A stretch of 64,000 nt of DNA from 13-2-20CM-66-19 sp963760225 (GCA_963760225.1 CAVXCD010000001.1:372001-436000); one strand, 5' to 3'. Shown: positions 1 to 9,375, numbered from the stretch's first letter. Made by a program: numbers and translations. The notes: generated by a model not told the origin, from the sequence alone.

Positions 1-275
1 GACTGCCGCAGCTGCGCGCGCACCTCAAGAGCTGCATGGGATACCAGGGCGATGCCGGCGGGGCCGTCAGCGCGCGCCGCCGCCACCTCGAGGCGCTCGG
101 GCGCGCCCGCGAGTGCGTCGAGGAGGCCGCGCGGCAGCTCACCGAGCGGCGTGCCGGGGAGCTGGTGGCCGAGGAGCTGCGCGCTGCGCAGCAACACTTA
201 AGCGAGATCACCGGGGAGTTCACCAGTGAGGATCTGCTGGCGCGCATCTTCGCGGGGTTCTGCATAGGCAAGTAG
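1..275 (+). CDS. mnmE: tRNA modification GTPase MnmE, C-terminal end (partial)
   Basis: The open frame enters from the left edge (first full codon at base 3) and ends with the residues FCIGK, the signature C-terminus of MnmE, whose Cys is needed for tRNA modification. The preceding segment (RRRHLEAL, LSEITGEFTSEDLL) matches the helical C-terminal domain. MnmE is a GTPase that works with MnmG to place the 5-carboxymethylaminomethyl group on U34 of certain tRNAs. Only about 90 residues are visible; the G domain lies outside the window. In many Gammaproteobacteria mnmE follows rpmH-rnpA-yidC near dnaA, so the replication origin may lie to the left (inference). Confidence 0.95.
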   Translation, partial: LPQLRAHLKSCMGYQGDAGGAVSARRRHLEALGRARECVEEAARQLTERRAGELVAEELRAAQQHLSEITGEFTSEDLLARIFAGFCIGK

Positions 276-385
276 CGCGGCGCAGCAATGCGAATCAGGC
301 TCAGGCACTTAACATAGTTCCCGTTGCCTTCATCCTCTTACAACAACTCCGCGCTAACATCACGAGGTCCGCAAGGGAGGACACC

Positions 386-1048
386 ATGAGAACCACGAAA
401 ACACAGGGCATGTTCAATCACCTGGGACTGGCCGGCGCATTCGCAGGCCTGGCGCTTGCTGCCACGGCGCTCGCCGATGATGCCGGGCAATGGGATCACA
501 AGCCGATGGAGCTCAGCAGCAGCACGTTCACCGACGGCGGCGTGCTGCCGATCAGCATGATTTTTGAATCGGCCACCACGTCCGGCACCAACGCCTGCTC
601 GGTTGATGGCAGCACCGGAGGCAACACCTCGCCGCAGCTTTCCTGGCGGCATGCGCCGCCAGCTACCAGGACGTTTGCGGTGGTCATGTATGACACCACC
701 GCGGCGTTCACTCACTGGGGCATATACAACATAGCGCGCGACACCCGCGAATTGCCGACCAACGCCGGCACTCCGACCAGCACCTACGGGCAGCAGATCG
801 AGGACGATTTTTACCTGGGCACTAACGGCTACAACGGACCCTGTCCGCCTGCGGAACTGCCGTACGTCCATCACTATGTGTTTACGGTTTATGCGCTCGA
901 TAAGGCCCTGGAGCTGCCGAGCTCGACGAACTTTCCTGCCGCCGCCGAGACTATCTATCAGGCGCTGATCAGAGCCGGTCAGGAAGGCCACATCCTCGCG
1001 AGCGCGAGTATTACGGGCTTGTATTCGATAGTTCCAGGAACGGACTAG
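386..1048 (+). CDS. Secreted YbhB/YbcL-type phosphatidylethanolamine-binding protein
   Basis: A 220-residue protein with an N-terminal signal peptide (cleavage likely after ALA, near residue 30). The mature part has PEBP/Raf-kinase-inhibitor-like features: an early ...SPQLSW segment, then FAVVMYD followed by THW, and a later GYNGPCPP segment, which in the YbhB family builds the small anion-binding pocket. The start is supported by a strong Shine-Dalgarno sequence, AAGGGAGG, at 373-380. The biochemical role of bacterial PEBPs is poorly defined. It lies alone between mnmE and a convergent transporter gene; only about 20 bases separate its stop from that of the next gene. Confidence 0.85.
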   Translation: MRTTKTQGMFNHLGLAGAFAGLALAATALADDAGQWDHKPMELSSSTFTDGGVLPISMIFESATTSGTNACSVDGSTGGNTSPQLSWRHAPPATRTFAVVMYDTTAAFTHWGIYNIARDTRELPTNAGTPTSTYGQQIEDDFYLGTNGYNGPCPPAELPYVHHYVFTVYALDKALELPSSTNFPAAAETIYQALIRAGQEGHILASASITGLYSIVPGTD

Positions 1049-1069
1049 ACGACCTGCGGCGCACCACGC

Positions 1070-2716
1070 TCAGCGCCCGGTACCGGCGAGCCCGAGGTCC
1101 TTGCTGTAGACGACGTTCATGACGTTGTCGTACCAGCCCTGGACCTCGGGCTTGACGAGGTGCTTGTTCACGTAGAAGTAGATCGGCAGCAGCGGGTGAT
1201 CGTTGAGCATCACGCGCTCGGCTTCCTCCAGCAGCGCGCTGCGCGCCAGCGGATCCTGCTGCAGCGCCGCGCTGCGCAGCAGCGCATCGTACCTCGGGCT
1301 GCTGTAGTGCGGCAGGTTCACGCCGAAATCGCTCTTCAGGTACTGGGCGAAGGTGTAGGCATCGTTGTAGTCGCCCACCCAGCTCGAGCGGAACATCTGC
1401 ACGTCGCCGCGATCGATGTCCTGCAGCAGTGATTTGAACTCCACCTGCGTGAGCTGCACGTCGACGCCGAGCGCCTCCTTCCACATCGAGGCGATGGCGA
1501 GTGCCAGCTTGGTGTGCACCTCGCCGGCGTTGTAGCGCAGCTCGAAGGCGAGCGGCTTGTCGCGCGAGTAGCCGGCCGCCCGGTAGAGCTGCTGCGCCTC
1601 GGCGATGCGCGCGCTCATCGGCAGCTCGCGGTAGTCGAACGACTGCGAGGTATAGCCGTCGATCCCCGGCGGTACCCAGCCGTAGGCGGGCAGCTCACCG
1701 ACGCGCAGCACCAGCTGCGCGAGCTTCTCGCGGTCGATCACCAGCGACAGCGCGCGGCGCAGCCCTAAGCTGTCCTTGAAGGGCGCGCGGCGCAGGTTGA
1801 AACCGTAGTAATAGGTGCTGAGCTGCGGCGACACGTGCAGCTGATCGCGCAGGTGCTCGCGGATCCAGTCGTACTGGCCGCGCGGCACGACGAAGGTGAT
1901 CTGCAGCTCGCCGCCGCGGTAGCGGGCGAGCTCGGCATTCTCGTCGGGGATCAAGAGGTACTTGACCCCGTCGAGGCGCATCGCCGCCGCGTTCCAGTAG
2001 TAGCGGTTGCGCAGCGCCAGCACGTACGCACCCTGCACCCACTCCTTGAGCACGAAGGCGCCGTTCGACACCATCACGCCGGGCCGCGCGTAGCCGTCCG
2101 GGTGGCTGCGCAGCGTCGGGCGGTGCACCGGGCAGGTGCTCGGGTGCGACAGCAGCGTCGGCAGGTACGGCGCAGGCGTCGCAAGCGTGATCACCACGGT
2201 CGAGTCGTCGGGGGCGGCGACGCCTAGCGTCTGCGGGGGCTTGCGGCCGGCGACGATGTCGTCCGCATTGGCGACCACGTCGATGTACTGCGCATAGCCG
2301 GATCCGGTCGCCGGATCCACCAGCCGCTGCAGGCCCGCCACGAAGTCCTGCGCGACCACGCGCTCGCCGTTCGACCAGCGCGCATCCGCACGCAGGTCGA
2401 AGGTGTAGGTGAGGCCGTCGCCGCTCACGCTCCACTGCGCCGCGACCCCGGGCGCAACGGCGGCGTGCGCGTCGAGCGTGGTGAGTCCCTCGCACAGGTC
2501 GCGCACGATGCTCTGCGCCTCGAAGCCGCGCACCTTCTGTGGATCGAGCGAGTCGGGGTCGGGGCCGCCGCCGCGCACCAGGATCGCCTGCCCCGCGGGT
2601 GGGGCGTGGGAGCCGCACGCCGCGAGCAGCAGCGCCGCCACCGCCGTCAGCGCTGCCCATCCCGCCGCGGCGCGGCGCGGCCTGGTGCGCGCCGTGGATT
2701 CCCGGTGGGAGCTCAT
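1070..2716 (-). CDS. Peptide/oligopeptide ABC transporter substrate-binding lipoprotein (SBP family 5)
   Basis: A 548-residue protein of the OppA/DppA class. The N-terminus is a lipoprotein signal peptide with lipobox LAAC, the lipidated Cys being about residue 34, so it should be anchored in the envelope facing the periplasm. The family 5 core is recognisable (SLDPQKVRGFEAQSIVRDLCEGL; RADARWSNGERV; later SSWVGDYNDAYTF). Its ATG overlaps the pyrF stop as ATGA, so it is translationally coupled to pyrF. No permease or ATPase genes are beside it, so it is an orphan binding protein; whether it feeds a distant transporter is unknown. Confidence 0.9.
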   Translation of the reverse strand: MSSHRESTARTRPRRAAAGWAALTAVAALLLAACGSHAPPAGQAILVRGGGPDPDSLDPQKVRGFEAQSIVRDLCEGLTTLDAHAAVAPGVAAQWSVSGDGLTYTFDLRADARWSNGERVVAQDFVAGLQRLVDPATGSGYAQYIDVVANADDIVAGRKPPQTLGVAAPDDSTVVITLATPAPYLPTLLSHPSTCPVHRPTLRSHPDGYARPGVMVSNGAFVLKEWVQGAYVLALRNRYYWNAAAMRLDGVKYLLIPDENAELARYRGGELQITFVVPRGQYDWIREHLRDQLHVSPQLSTYYYGFNLRRAPFKDSLGLRRALSLVIDREKLAQLVLRVGELPAYGWVPPGIDGYTSQSFDYRELPMSARIAEAQQLYRAAGYSRDKPLAFELRYNAGEVHTKLALAIASMWKEALGVDVQLTQVEFKSLLQDIDRGDVQMFRSSWVGDYNDAYTFAQYLKSDFGVNLPHYSSPRYDALLRSAALQQDPLARSALLEEAERVMLNDHPLLPIYFYVNKHLVKPEVQGWYDNVMNVVYSKDLGLAGTGR

Positions 2717-3543
2717 GCCTGCGGCCGGTGGCGCGCGGCGTTCATCTGGCGGCGCAGCGACTCGGCCGCCGTGCGGCAGGCCTGCGCGAAGTCTGTGCCG
2801 GAGGAGGCGTAGAGCAGGGCGCGCGAGGAGCTGACGATGAGTCCGGTGCCGGCGCGCGTCTGCCCCTGCTGCACCACCTGCGCCGCATCGCCTCCCTGGG
2901 CGCCGACCCCCGGGACCAGCAGCGGCATGTCGCCGACCAGCGCGCGCACCTCGGCGAGCTCGCGCGGGTAGGTCGCTCCGACCACCAGCGCACAGTTGCC
3001 GCGCCCGTTCCAGCGCTCCGCGGCGAGCTGCGCCACCACCTGGTAGAGCTTGCGGCCGTCGACCATCAGGTCCTGCACCTCGCCGGCGCCGGGATTGGAG
3101 GTGCGGCACAGGATGATCACGCCCTTGTCGGCGTGGCGCAGGAAGGGCTCGAGCGCATCACCGCCGAGATAGGGATTCACCGTCACCGCATCCGCCGCGT
3201 AGCGCTCGAAGGCCTCGATGGCGTAGCGCTCGGCGGTGTTGCCGACGTCGCCGCGCTTGGCATCGAGGATCACCGCCACCTCCGGGCGGGTGCGGTGGAT
3301 GTACTCGATGGTGCGCTCGAGCTGGTCCTCCGCCTCGTAGGCGGCGTAGTGCGCGAACTGCGGCTTGTAGGCGCACACCAGGTCGGCCGTCGCATCGATG
3401 ATGGCGCGGTTGAACTGGAAGATCGGCGAGGCCTCGGCCGCGATCTGGCGCGGGAAGCGCTCGATCTCGGGGTCCAGCCCGATGCACAGCAGCGAGTCGC
3501 TCTTTTCCCAGGCCTTGCCGAGCCTGGCCATGAAGCCGCTCAT
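2713..3543 (-). CDS. pyrF: Orotidine 5'-phosphate decarboxylase, type 2
   Basis: Converts OMP to UMP in pyrimidine synthesis in the cytoplasm. The 276-residue length and the motif DAKRGDVGNTA (about 94-104), carrying the catalytic Asp/Lys pair, mark the longer type 2 PyrF subfamily rather than the short E. coli type. An early LCIGLDPE and a late LVPGVGAQGGD segment (phosphate binding) are also present. The ATG at 3543 overlaps the mnmG stop (ATGA) and its own stop overlaps the start of the peptide-binding lipoprotein, so mnmG, pyrF and that gene appear to form one transcript. Confidence 0.95.
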   Translation of the reverse strand: MSGFMARLGKAWEKSDSLLCIGLDPEIERFPRQIAAEASPIFQFNRAIIDATADLVCAYKPQFAHYAAYEAEDQLERTIEYIHRTRPEVAVILDAKRGDVGNTAERYAIEAFERYAADAVTVNPYLGGDALEPFLRHADKGVIILCRTSNPGAGEVQDLMVDGRKLYQVVAQLAAERWNGRGNCALVVGATYPRELAEVRALVGDMPLLVPGVGAQGGDAAQVVQQGQTRAGTGLIVSSSRALLYASSGTDFAQACRTAAESLRRQMNAARHRPQA

Positions 3544-5478
3544 GCGACCTTGGGCGCGCCCGCCGCGCGCTTCTTCAGGTGCACCAGCAGGATCGACACC
3601 GCCGCCGGCGTTACCCCGGGGATGCGCGCCGCCTGCCCGAGGGTGGCCGGGCGCACTGCCGTGAGCTGCTGGCGCACCTCGTGTGAAAGACCGTGGATCC
3701 GCGCGTAGTCGAGCGTCGGCGGGAGCGCGGTCTCCTCGTGGCGCCGCGCGCGTTCGATCTCCTCCTGCTGGCGCTCTATGTAGCCGGCATAGCGGGCGTG
3801 GGCCTCGATCTGCGTGCGCACCTGCGCGGCAATGCGCTCGTCCGCCAGGTCCGCCCGCTCGAGCCAGGCGGGCGGGCCGGCGATCTCGAGCAGCGACTCG
3901 TAGCTGACTTCCGGTCGTCGCAGCAGTTCGAAGGCGGTCGCATCGCGGCTGAGCGGGGCGTGCAGCACGCGCTGCGCCCATGCGGCAGGCACCGCGGCAG
4001 CCTTCAGGCGCAACGCCTTGAGGCGTGTGAGCTCGAGTGCGGCCGCAGCCTGCTTGGCCTCGAAGAGCTGCCCAGCGCTCCTCGTCCACCAGCCCGAGCT
4101 CCCGGCCGGCAGGGGTGAGGCGCAGGTCCGCGTTGTCCTCGCGCAGGATCAGCCGATGCTCGGCGCGGCTGGTGAACATGCGATAGGGCTCGCGCGTGCC
4201 GCGCGTGACCAGATCATCGATCAGCACTCCGAGGTAGGCCTCGCTGCGCTTCGGTGTCCAGGGCGGAGCGTCCCGCACGCGCCGCGCCGCATTGATGCCG
4301 GCGATGAGCCCCTGCGCGGCGGCCTCCTCGTAGCCGGTCGTGCCGTTGATCTGGCCGGCGAAGTACAGGCCCTCGAGGCAGCGCGTCTCGAGCGAGGGCG
4401 ACAGATCGCGCGGATCGAAGAAGTCGTACTCGATGGCGTAGCCCGGGCGCGTCAGGTGCGCGCGCTCGAAGCCCGTGATGGAGTGCACCAGCTCGCACTG
4501 CACATCGTAGGGGAGGCTGGTGGAGATGCCGTTCGGGTAGACCTCGTGGGTCGTGAGCCCCTCGGGCTCGACGAACACCTGGTGGGAGGTCTTGTCGGCG
4601 AAGCGCACCACCTTGTCCTCGACCGAGGGGCAGTAGCGCGGGCCGACGCCTTCGATCGCGCCGGTGAACATCGGCGAGCGATCGGTGGCCGCGCGAATGA
4701 TGTCGTGGGTACGCTCATTTGTACCAGTAATGAAACAATTTATCTGTCTTGGATGCTCACTGATTCTTCCAAGGAACGAAAACACGGGGCACGGCTCATC
4801 ACCCGGCTGGGCGGTCATCGCGGACCAGTCGAGCGTGCGGCCGTCGAGCCGCGGCGGCGTACCGGTCTTGAGCCGTGCCACGGTGAGCGGCAGCTCGCGC
4901 AGGCGGGCCGCGAGGCGGTTGGAAGGAGCATCTCCGGCGCGGCCGCCGGCGTAGTGATCGAGGCCCACGTGGATGCGGCCGCCGAGGAAGGTACCGACCG
5001 TGAGCACCACCGCCGGCGCCTCGAAGCGGATGCCGGTGACGGTCACCACACCCTGCACCCGGCCGCCGCTCACGATGAGGTCGGCGACTTCCTGCTGGAA
5101 GAGGGCAAGGTTGGGCGCGTTCTCCAGCCGCCGGCGGATGGCCTGGCGGTAGAGCTGCCGGTCCGCCTGGGCGCGCGTCGCCCGCACCGCCGGGCCCTTG
5201 CTGGCGTTCAGGGTGCGGAACTGGATGCCCGCCTCGTCGGTGGCGCGCGCCATGGCGCCCCCGAGCGCATCGATCTCGCGCACCAGGTGTCCCTTGCCGA
5301 TGCCGCCGATCGCGGGATTGCAGCTCATTGCCCCGAGCGTCTCGAGGCTCTGCGTGAGCAGCAGCGTGCGCGCACCGCTGCGCGCCGCGGCGAGCGCGGC
5401 CTCCGTGCCGGCATGGCCGCCGCCGACGACGATGACGTCGTAGCCGTTCGCAGGGAGCTCGGGGTCGTTCACGGCCAT
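3540..5478 (-). pseudogene. mnmG: tRNA uridine 5-carboxymethylaminomethyl modification enzyme MnmG, with apparent frameshift
   Basis: FAD-binding partner of MnmE in U34 modification. The N-terminal frame (from ATG 5478) has the Rossmann motif GGGHAGTEAA, CNPAIGGIGKGH and the conserved GLYFAGQINGTTGYEEAAAQG. After ...LGLVDEERWA, near 4064-4078, homology leaves this frame and resumes one frame over as FEAKQAAAALEL and continues to the correct C-terminus (SGVTPAA-type segment, here GVTPAAVSILL) ending at 3540. The total of 1939 bases is one more than a multiple of three, consistent with one inserted base. The C-terminal domain contacts MnmE, so a real frameshift would inactivate it; a sequencing or assembly error is at least as likely. 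A patch at 4711-4782 has unusual AT-rich codons. A divergent hydrolase gene starts 86 bases away. Confidence 0.85.
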
Positions 5479-5564
5479 GGCGAAGAAGGGTAGCGCGCGG
5501 GACGCGTATTGTAGGGTGTCGCAGCGCACGAACAAGGCGCGGTTTGCCTTATGCTCCGCGGCCA

Positions 5565-7106
5565 ATGTCTGCCGCCCTGAAGAAGCCGCGCGTGCCAGCG
5601 GGAGTCGCTGCGTGCGCTTCGGGCCTGCTCGCCGTGGCGCTCGGCGCGCTCGCGGCACACGCCGCCGCGTCCGGGCCGCCTGCCGCCGCCGGCGCTCCTG
5701 CCGCGCCACTGCACTTTCACGCCTGCGAACTCGAGCACCCGCTGCGCCTGACGGTGCTCGCGGCCGAGTGCGCGGTGCTGTCCGTGCCGGAGAATCCGCA
5801 CGCGCCGGGCGGACGGCACATCGGCCTGTCCGTCGTGCGCGTGCCGGCCATCAGCCGCCGCAAGGCGCCGGACCCGCTGTTCGTGCTCGCCGGCGGTCCC
5901 GGGCAGGCGGCGGGCAGCTTCTACGCCGCCACCGCCGGCGCCTTCGCTCGCATCCTGCGCGAGCGCGACATCGTGCTCGTCGACCAGCGCGGCACGGGCG
6001 GCTCCAACCGTCTCGACTGCGCGGACGAGGCGCACGATCCGCACGAGTCGGCTTCGCCGCAAGTGATTGCCGCGAGCACCCGCGCCTGCCTCGCCAGCCT
6101 CGCCGGCCGCGCGGATGTCGCCTGGTACACCACGAGCCTCGCGGTTGCGGACCTGGAGAGCGTACGCGCCGCGCTCGGTGCCCCGCGCATCGATCTCTAC
6201 GGCGCCTCCTACGGCACGCGCGTCGCGCAGCAGTACCTGCGTCGTTATCCGCAGCACACCCGCGCGCTGATCCTCGACGGGGTCGTGCCGGTCGGCCGCG
6301 CCGTCGGCGCCGATACGGCGCTGGTGGCGGAAGCGGCGCTGCTCGACATCCTCGCGCGCTGCGCCAGGGATGCGCCCTGCCGCGCCGCGTTCGGCGACCC
6401 TGCGCAGGACTACCGCGCGGTGCGTGCCGCGCTCGGCGGCCGCGCGCTGCCGGTGAAGCTGTTGGATCCTGCGACCGGCGCGGCCACGCAGCGCGAATTC
6501 GGCGCAGAGGGGCTCGCGAGCGTGCTGCGCCTTTCCACCTATGCGAGCGAATACGCCGCGCTCCTGCCGCTCATGCTGCACGCCGCCGCGGCGCGCGCCG
6601 ACTACGCGCCGCTCGCCGCGCAGCAGCTGCTGTTCGAGCGCGCCTTCGCGGGCGAGCTCGCCTCCGGCATGCACAACAGCGTGGTATGCGCCGAGGACGT
6701 GCCGTTCTTCGACGAGGCGAGCCTCGACCGCGCGCATCTGGCGGCGACCTACCTCGGTACGCTGCAGCTCGAAGGCCTTCAGAGCGTGTGCCGCATCTGG
6801 CCGCACGGGCCGGTCGATGCGGATCTGCACGCTCCGCTCACAAGCGACGTGCCGGCGCTGCTGCTGTCCGGGAGTGATGACCCGGTAACTCCGCCCGCCT
6901 GGGGTGCCGAAGCGCTGCGCTCCTTTCCCGCCGGCGTCGGCGTCGTTCTCCAAGGGTTCGGTCATGGGCAGCTCACCGCCCCGTGCGTCGACCGGCTGAT
7001 GGCGCAGTTCCTGGCGCGCGCCGCCGCGCACGGGCTGGACGCTGGCTGCACGCGTCTCGCCCGCCCGATGCCCTTCTTCACCTCGCTCAACGGACCGCCG
7101 CCATGA
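5565..7106 (+). CDS. Secreted alpha/beta hydrolase, TAP-like (proline iminopeptidase/tripeptidyl aminopeptidase family)
   Basis: About 513 residues, starting at the ATG at 5565 (a TTG lies 21 bases upstream in frame). A hydrophobic, Ala-rich N-terminus looks like a signal sequence. Oxyanion motif LAGGPGQ, then VLVDQRGTGGSN, the nucleophile elbow GASYGT with Ser near 215, a C-terminal SGSDDPVTPP with the acid, and GFGHGQ with the His complete an alpha/beta-hydrolase triad; the C-terminal part resembles the TAP-like domain. Expected to release N-terminal residues from peptides outside the cytoplasm. Its stop overlaps the start of natA as ATGA, so it is co-translated with the exporter; a functional link is not evident. 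Confidence 0.85.
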   Translation: MSAALKKPRVPAGVAACASGLLAVALGALAAHAAASGPPAAAGAPAAPLHFHACELEHPLRLTVLAAECAVLSVPENPHAPGGRHIGLSVVRVPAISRRKAPDPLFVLAGGPGQAAGSFYAATAGAFARILRERDIVLVDQRGTGGSNRLDCADEAHDPHESASPQVIAASTRACLASLAGRADVAWYTTSLAVADLESVRAALGAPRIDLYGASYGTRVAQQYLRRYPQHTRALILDGVVPVGRAVGADTALVAEAALLDILARCARDAPCRAAFGDPAQDYRAVRAALGGRALPVKLLDPATGAATQREFGAEGLASVLRLSTYASEYAALLPLMLHAAAARADYAPLAAQQLLFERAFAGELASGMHNSVVCAEDVPFFDEASLDRAHLAATYLGTLQLEGLQSVCRIWPHGPVDADLHAPLTSDVPALLLSGSDDPVTPPAWGAEALRSFPAGVGVVLQGFGHGQLTAPCVDRLMAQFLARAAAHGLDAGCTRLARPMPFFTSLNGPPP

Positions 7107-7822
7107 TCGAGGCGCTTAGCCTGAGCAAGCGCTTCGGCGCCGTCGAGGCGGTGCGCGAGGTGAGCCTCGCCGCCGCCGACGGGCGCATCACCGGGCTGTT
7201 AGGGCCGAACGGCGCCGGCAAGTCCACCACGCTGCGCATGCTCTACACGGTGCTGCGGCCCAACGCCGGGGACGCGCTCATCGACGGCTGCAGTGTGGTG
7301 CGCGATCCGCTCGGCGCCGCCGCGCGGCTCGGCGTACTGCCGCACGGCGGCGGCATCTACCCGAACCTCACCGCGCGCGAGAACGTGTTGTATTTCGCCG
7401 CGCTCCACGGCCTGCCGCGCGCTAGAGCCCGCGCGCGCACCGCCGAGCTGGTGCGGCTCCTCGAGATGGAGGAGTTCGCCGACCGCCGCGCCCGCGGCTT
7501 CTCGCAGGGGCAGCGCGTCAAGACCGCGCTGGCGCGTGCGCTGGTCCACCGGCCGCGCAACCTGGTGCTGGACGAGCCGACCAACGGGCTCGATGTGATG
7601 GCGGTGCGCGCCCTGCGCTCGCTGCTGCGTCAGCTGCGCGATGAGGGGCACTGCGTCCTGCTCTCGAGCCACGTGATGCAGGAGGTGAGTGCGCTGTGTG
7701 ATGAGGTGGTGGTGATCGCCGCCGGCGCGGTGCGCGCCAGCGGCACTCCGGAAGTGATCCGTGCGCGCACCGGTACGGCGAGCCTCGAGGAGGCCTTCGT
7801 GCATCTGATCGGCGAGCCGTAG
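7103..7822 (+). CDS. natA: ABC transporter ATP-binding protein, NatA-like
   Basis: A 239-residue ATPase with Walker A GPNGAGKS (about 34-41), a Q-loop region (VLPHGGGIYPNLTARENV), signature FSQGQ, Walker B LVLDEP with NGLD D-loop, and switch His in SSHVMQE. The signature departs from LSGGQ, as is usual in the NatA/CcmA-like subfamily. With the following NatB-type permease it should form an export complex, by homology one extruding sodium ions, though substrate cannot be read from sequence. Starts within the stop of the hydrolase gene (ATGA). Confidence 0.85.
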   Translation: MIEALSLSKRFGAVEAVREVSLAAADGRITGLLGPNGAGKSTTLRMLYTVLRPNAGDALIDGCSVVRDPLGAAARLGVLPHGGGIYPNLTARENVLYFAALHGLPRARARARTAELVRLLEMEEFADRRARGFSQGQRVKTALARALVHRPRNLVLDEPTNGLDVMAVRALRSLLRQLRDEGHCVLLSSHVMQEVSALCDEVVVIAAGAVRASGTPEVIRARTGTASLEEAFVHLIGEP

Positions 7823-7834
7823 CAGCACTGCACC

Positions 7835-9013
7835 ATGCGCGCCATCCTCGTCGTCTTCGCCAAGGAGTTTCGCGAGAACCTGCGCGAGCGGCGCACGCTG
7901 TTCACCGCGCTGCTGCTCGGGCCGTTGCTCGCGCCGCTGTTGTTCGCCGGCGCACTGTCGCTGCAGCTGCAGCGCGGCGCGGAGGAGGGCGAGCGGCCGC
8001 TCGCGCTCGCGGTGGCGCACGCCGAGCGCGCCCCGAACCTGCTCGCGTTCCTGCGCCAGTACGGCGTCGCGGTCACGCCGGTCGACTACGAGGCGACGCA
8101 GGCGCGCGCGGCCGTGCAGGCGCGGATCCAGCCACGGGTGCTGCTGGTGAGAGCGGACTTCGCCACCCGGCTGGCCGCGGGCGAGCCGGCGCCGCTCGAG
8201 CTGTACGCCGACTCTTCGGACATTACCGCCGCGGGCGACGGGGAGCGGCTGCGCAGCCTGCTCGCTCAGTACGCGGGGCTGCTGGCGCGGCTGCGCATCG
8301 CGGCGCGCGGCATCGATCCGCTCACCCTCTCGCCGCTCGCGGTGCAGGACATCGACGTCTCGACGCCGGCGACGCGCTCGGTGCTGCTGCTCGGCACGTT
8401 GAGCTACCTGGTGCTGCTCACCATGCTGATGGGCGGCATGTACCTGGCGATCGACACCACGGCGGGCGAGCGCGAGCGCGGCTCGCTCGAGCCGCTGCTC
8501 ACCGTGCCGGTGCGCCGCGAGCAGCTGATCTACGGCAAGATCCTCGCCACCTGCGCCTACATGGCGCTCTCGCTCACCCTCACCGTGAGCGCCTTCGCCG
8601 TCACGCTGCGCTTCGCCGGGCTCGAGCGATTCGGCATGAGCGTGAACTTCGGCCCGAAGGTAGCGCTCGCCGTGATCCTGTGCTGCCTGCCGCTGGTGCC
8701 GCTCGGCGCCGCGCTCATGACGATCGTCGCCGCCTACACCCGCAGCTACCGCGAGGCGCAGACCTGGCTGGGACTGGTGCTGCTGGTGCCGACGCTGCCG
8801 CTCGCCTTCGCCGGACTCATGGGCCTCAAGGCGCACCTCGCGCTGATGGCAGTGCCATCGCTCAGCCAGCACTTCCTCATCACCAGCCTGCTGCGCGCCG
8901 AGCCGCTGCCGGCAGCGTTCGTCGCCATGTCGGTCGGGGGTACGCTCGTGCTCGGCGCGCTGCTCATTGCGGCGGCCGGGCGGCTCTACCGGCGCGAGGC
9001 GCTGCTCGGCTGA
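7835..9013 (+). CDS. natB: ABC transporter permease, NatB-like
   Basis: A 392-residue membrane protein of the ABC-2/NatB type: one hydrophobic segment near residues 23-45, a long extracytoplasmic loop (about 50-180), then a cluster of five or so membrane segments (SVLLLGTLSYLVLLTMLMGG onward). The conserved ABC-2 turn GERERGSLEPLLTVPV, where the cytoplasmic ATPase docks, is present. It begins 12 bases after natA. Its last 28 bases overlap the convergent gene on the minus strand. Sodium export is inferred from the family only. Confidence 0.85.
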   Translation: MRAILVVFAKEFRENLRERRTLFTALLLGPLLAPLLFAGALSLQLQRGAEEGERPLALAVAHAERAPNLLAFLRQYGVAVTPVDYEATQARAAVQARIQPRVLLVRADFATRLAAGEPAPLELYADSSDITAAGDGERLRSLLAQYAGLLARLRIAARGIDPLTLSPLAVQDIDVSTPATRSVLLLGTLSYLVLLTMLMGGMYLAIDTTAGERERGSLEPLLTVPVRREQLIYGKILATCAYMALSLTLTVSAFAVTLRFAGLERFGMSVNFGPKVALAVILCCLPLVPLGAALMTIVAAYTRSYREAQTWLGLVLLVPTLPLAFAGLMGLKAHLALMAVPSLSQHFLITSLLRAEPLPAAFVAMSVGGTLVLGALLIAAAGRLYRREALLG

Positions 9014-9375
9014 AGCAGTGCGCGCAGCCGCGCGACGTTCACGTCCGCGAACTGCCGCGCCTCGACCTCGAAACGGTTGTTCCAGTAGCCGCGCCGCAGG
9101 CACTCGGCGAGGTAGCGCGGCACGGTGAGCGAGCCTTCCTGCCACTGGTGGATGACGTGGCAGTACTCGTGCAGCATCAGCCAGGGGTCGGCGAAGAACT
9201 CCGCGGCGCTGCCGCGCAGGTAGATGCGCCGCCGCCGCGTGGTGGCCACCGCACGCCCGTGCAGCCGGGTGAACCAGGAGTGCTCGATGATCCTGACGTG
9301 GGCCACCGGCGCGGCGAACAGCTGCTCGAGCGCCTGTCTGTGGGCTGCGGGCAGCGCGGCTTCCCGGCCCGTCAT
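8986..9375 (-). CDS. Small HExxH protein (DUF4157-like metallopeptidase fold)
   Basis: A 129-residue protein with HEYCHVIHQW at about residues 69-78, an HExxH zinc-binding motif in a helix, as in the DUF4157/metallopeptidase-like group. The ATG at 9375 is chosen because it opens 13 bases after the upstream CheD-like gene; a longer in-frame extension (to 9492) would overlap that gene. No signal peptide is seen. It may be a true peptidase or a structural zinc protein. Forms a two-gene unit with the CheD-like gene and converges on natB, overlapping it by 28 bases. Confidence 0.7.
   Translation of the reverse strand: MTGREAALPAAHRQALEQLFAAPVAHVRIIEHSWFTRLHGRAVATTRRRRIYLRGSAAEFFADPWLMLHEYCHVIHQWQEGSLTVPRYLAECLRRGYWNNRFEVEARQFADVNVARLRALLQPSSASRR

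Noticed and set aside
4060..4080. Programmed +1 frameshifting in mnmG (CTT-CGA slip)
   Set aside because: A rare-codon slip site could be imagined, but no stimulatory element is visible and such a mechanism is not known for mnmG; an indel is simpler.
5544..5564. TTG upstream of the hydrolase ATG
   Set aside because: Adds seven non-conserved residues; the ATG at 5565 is more natural.
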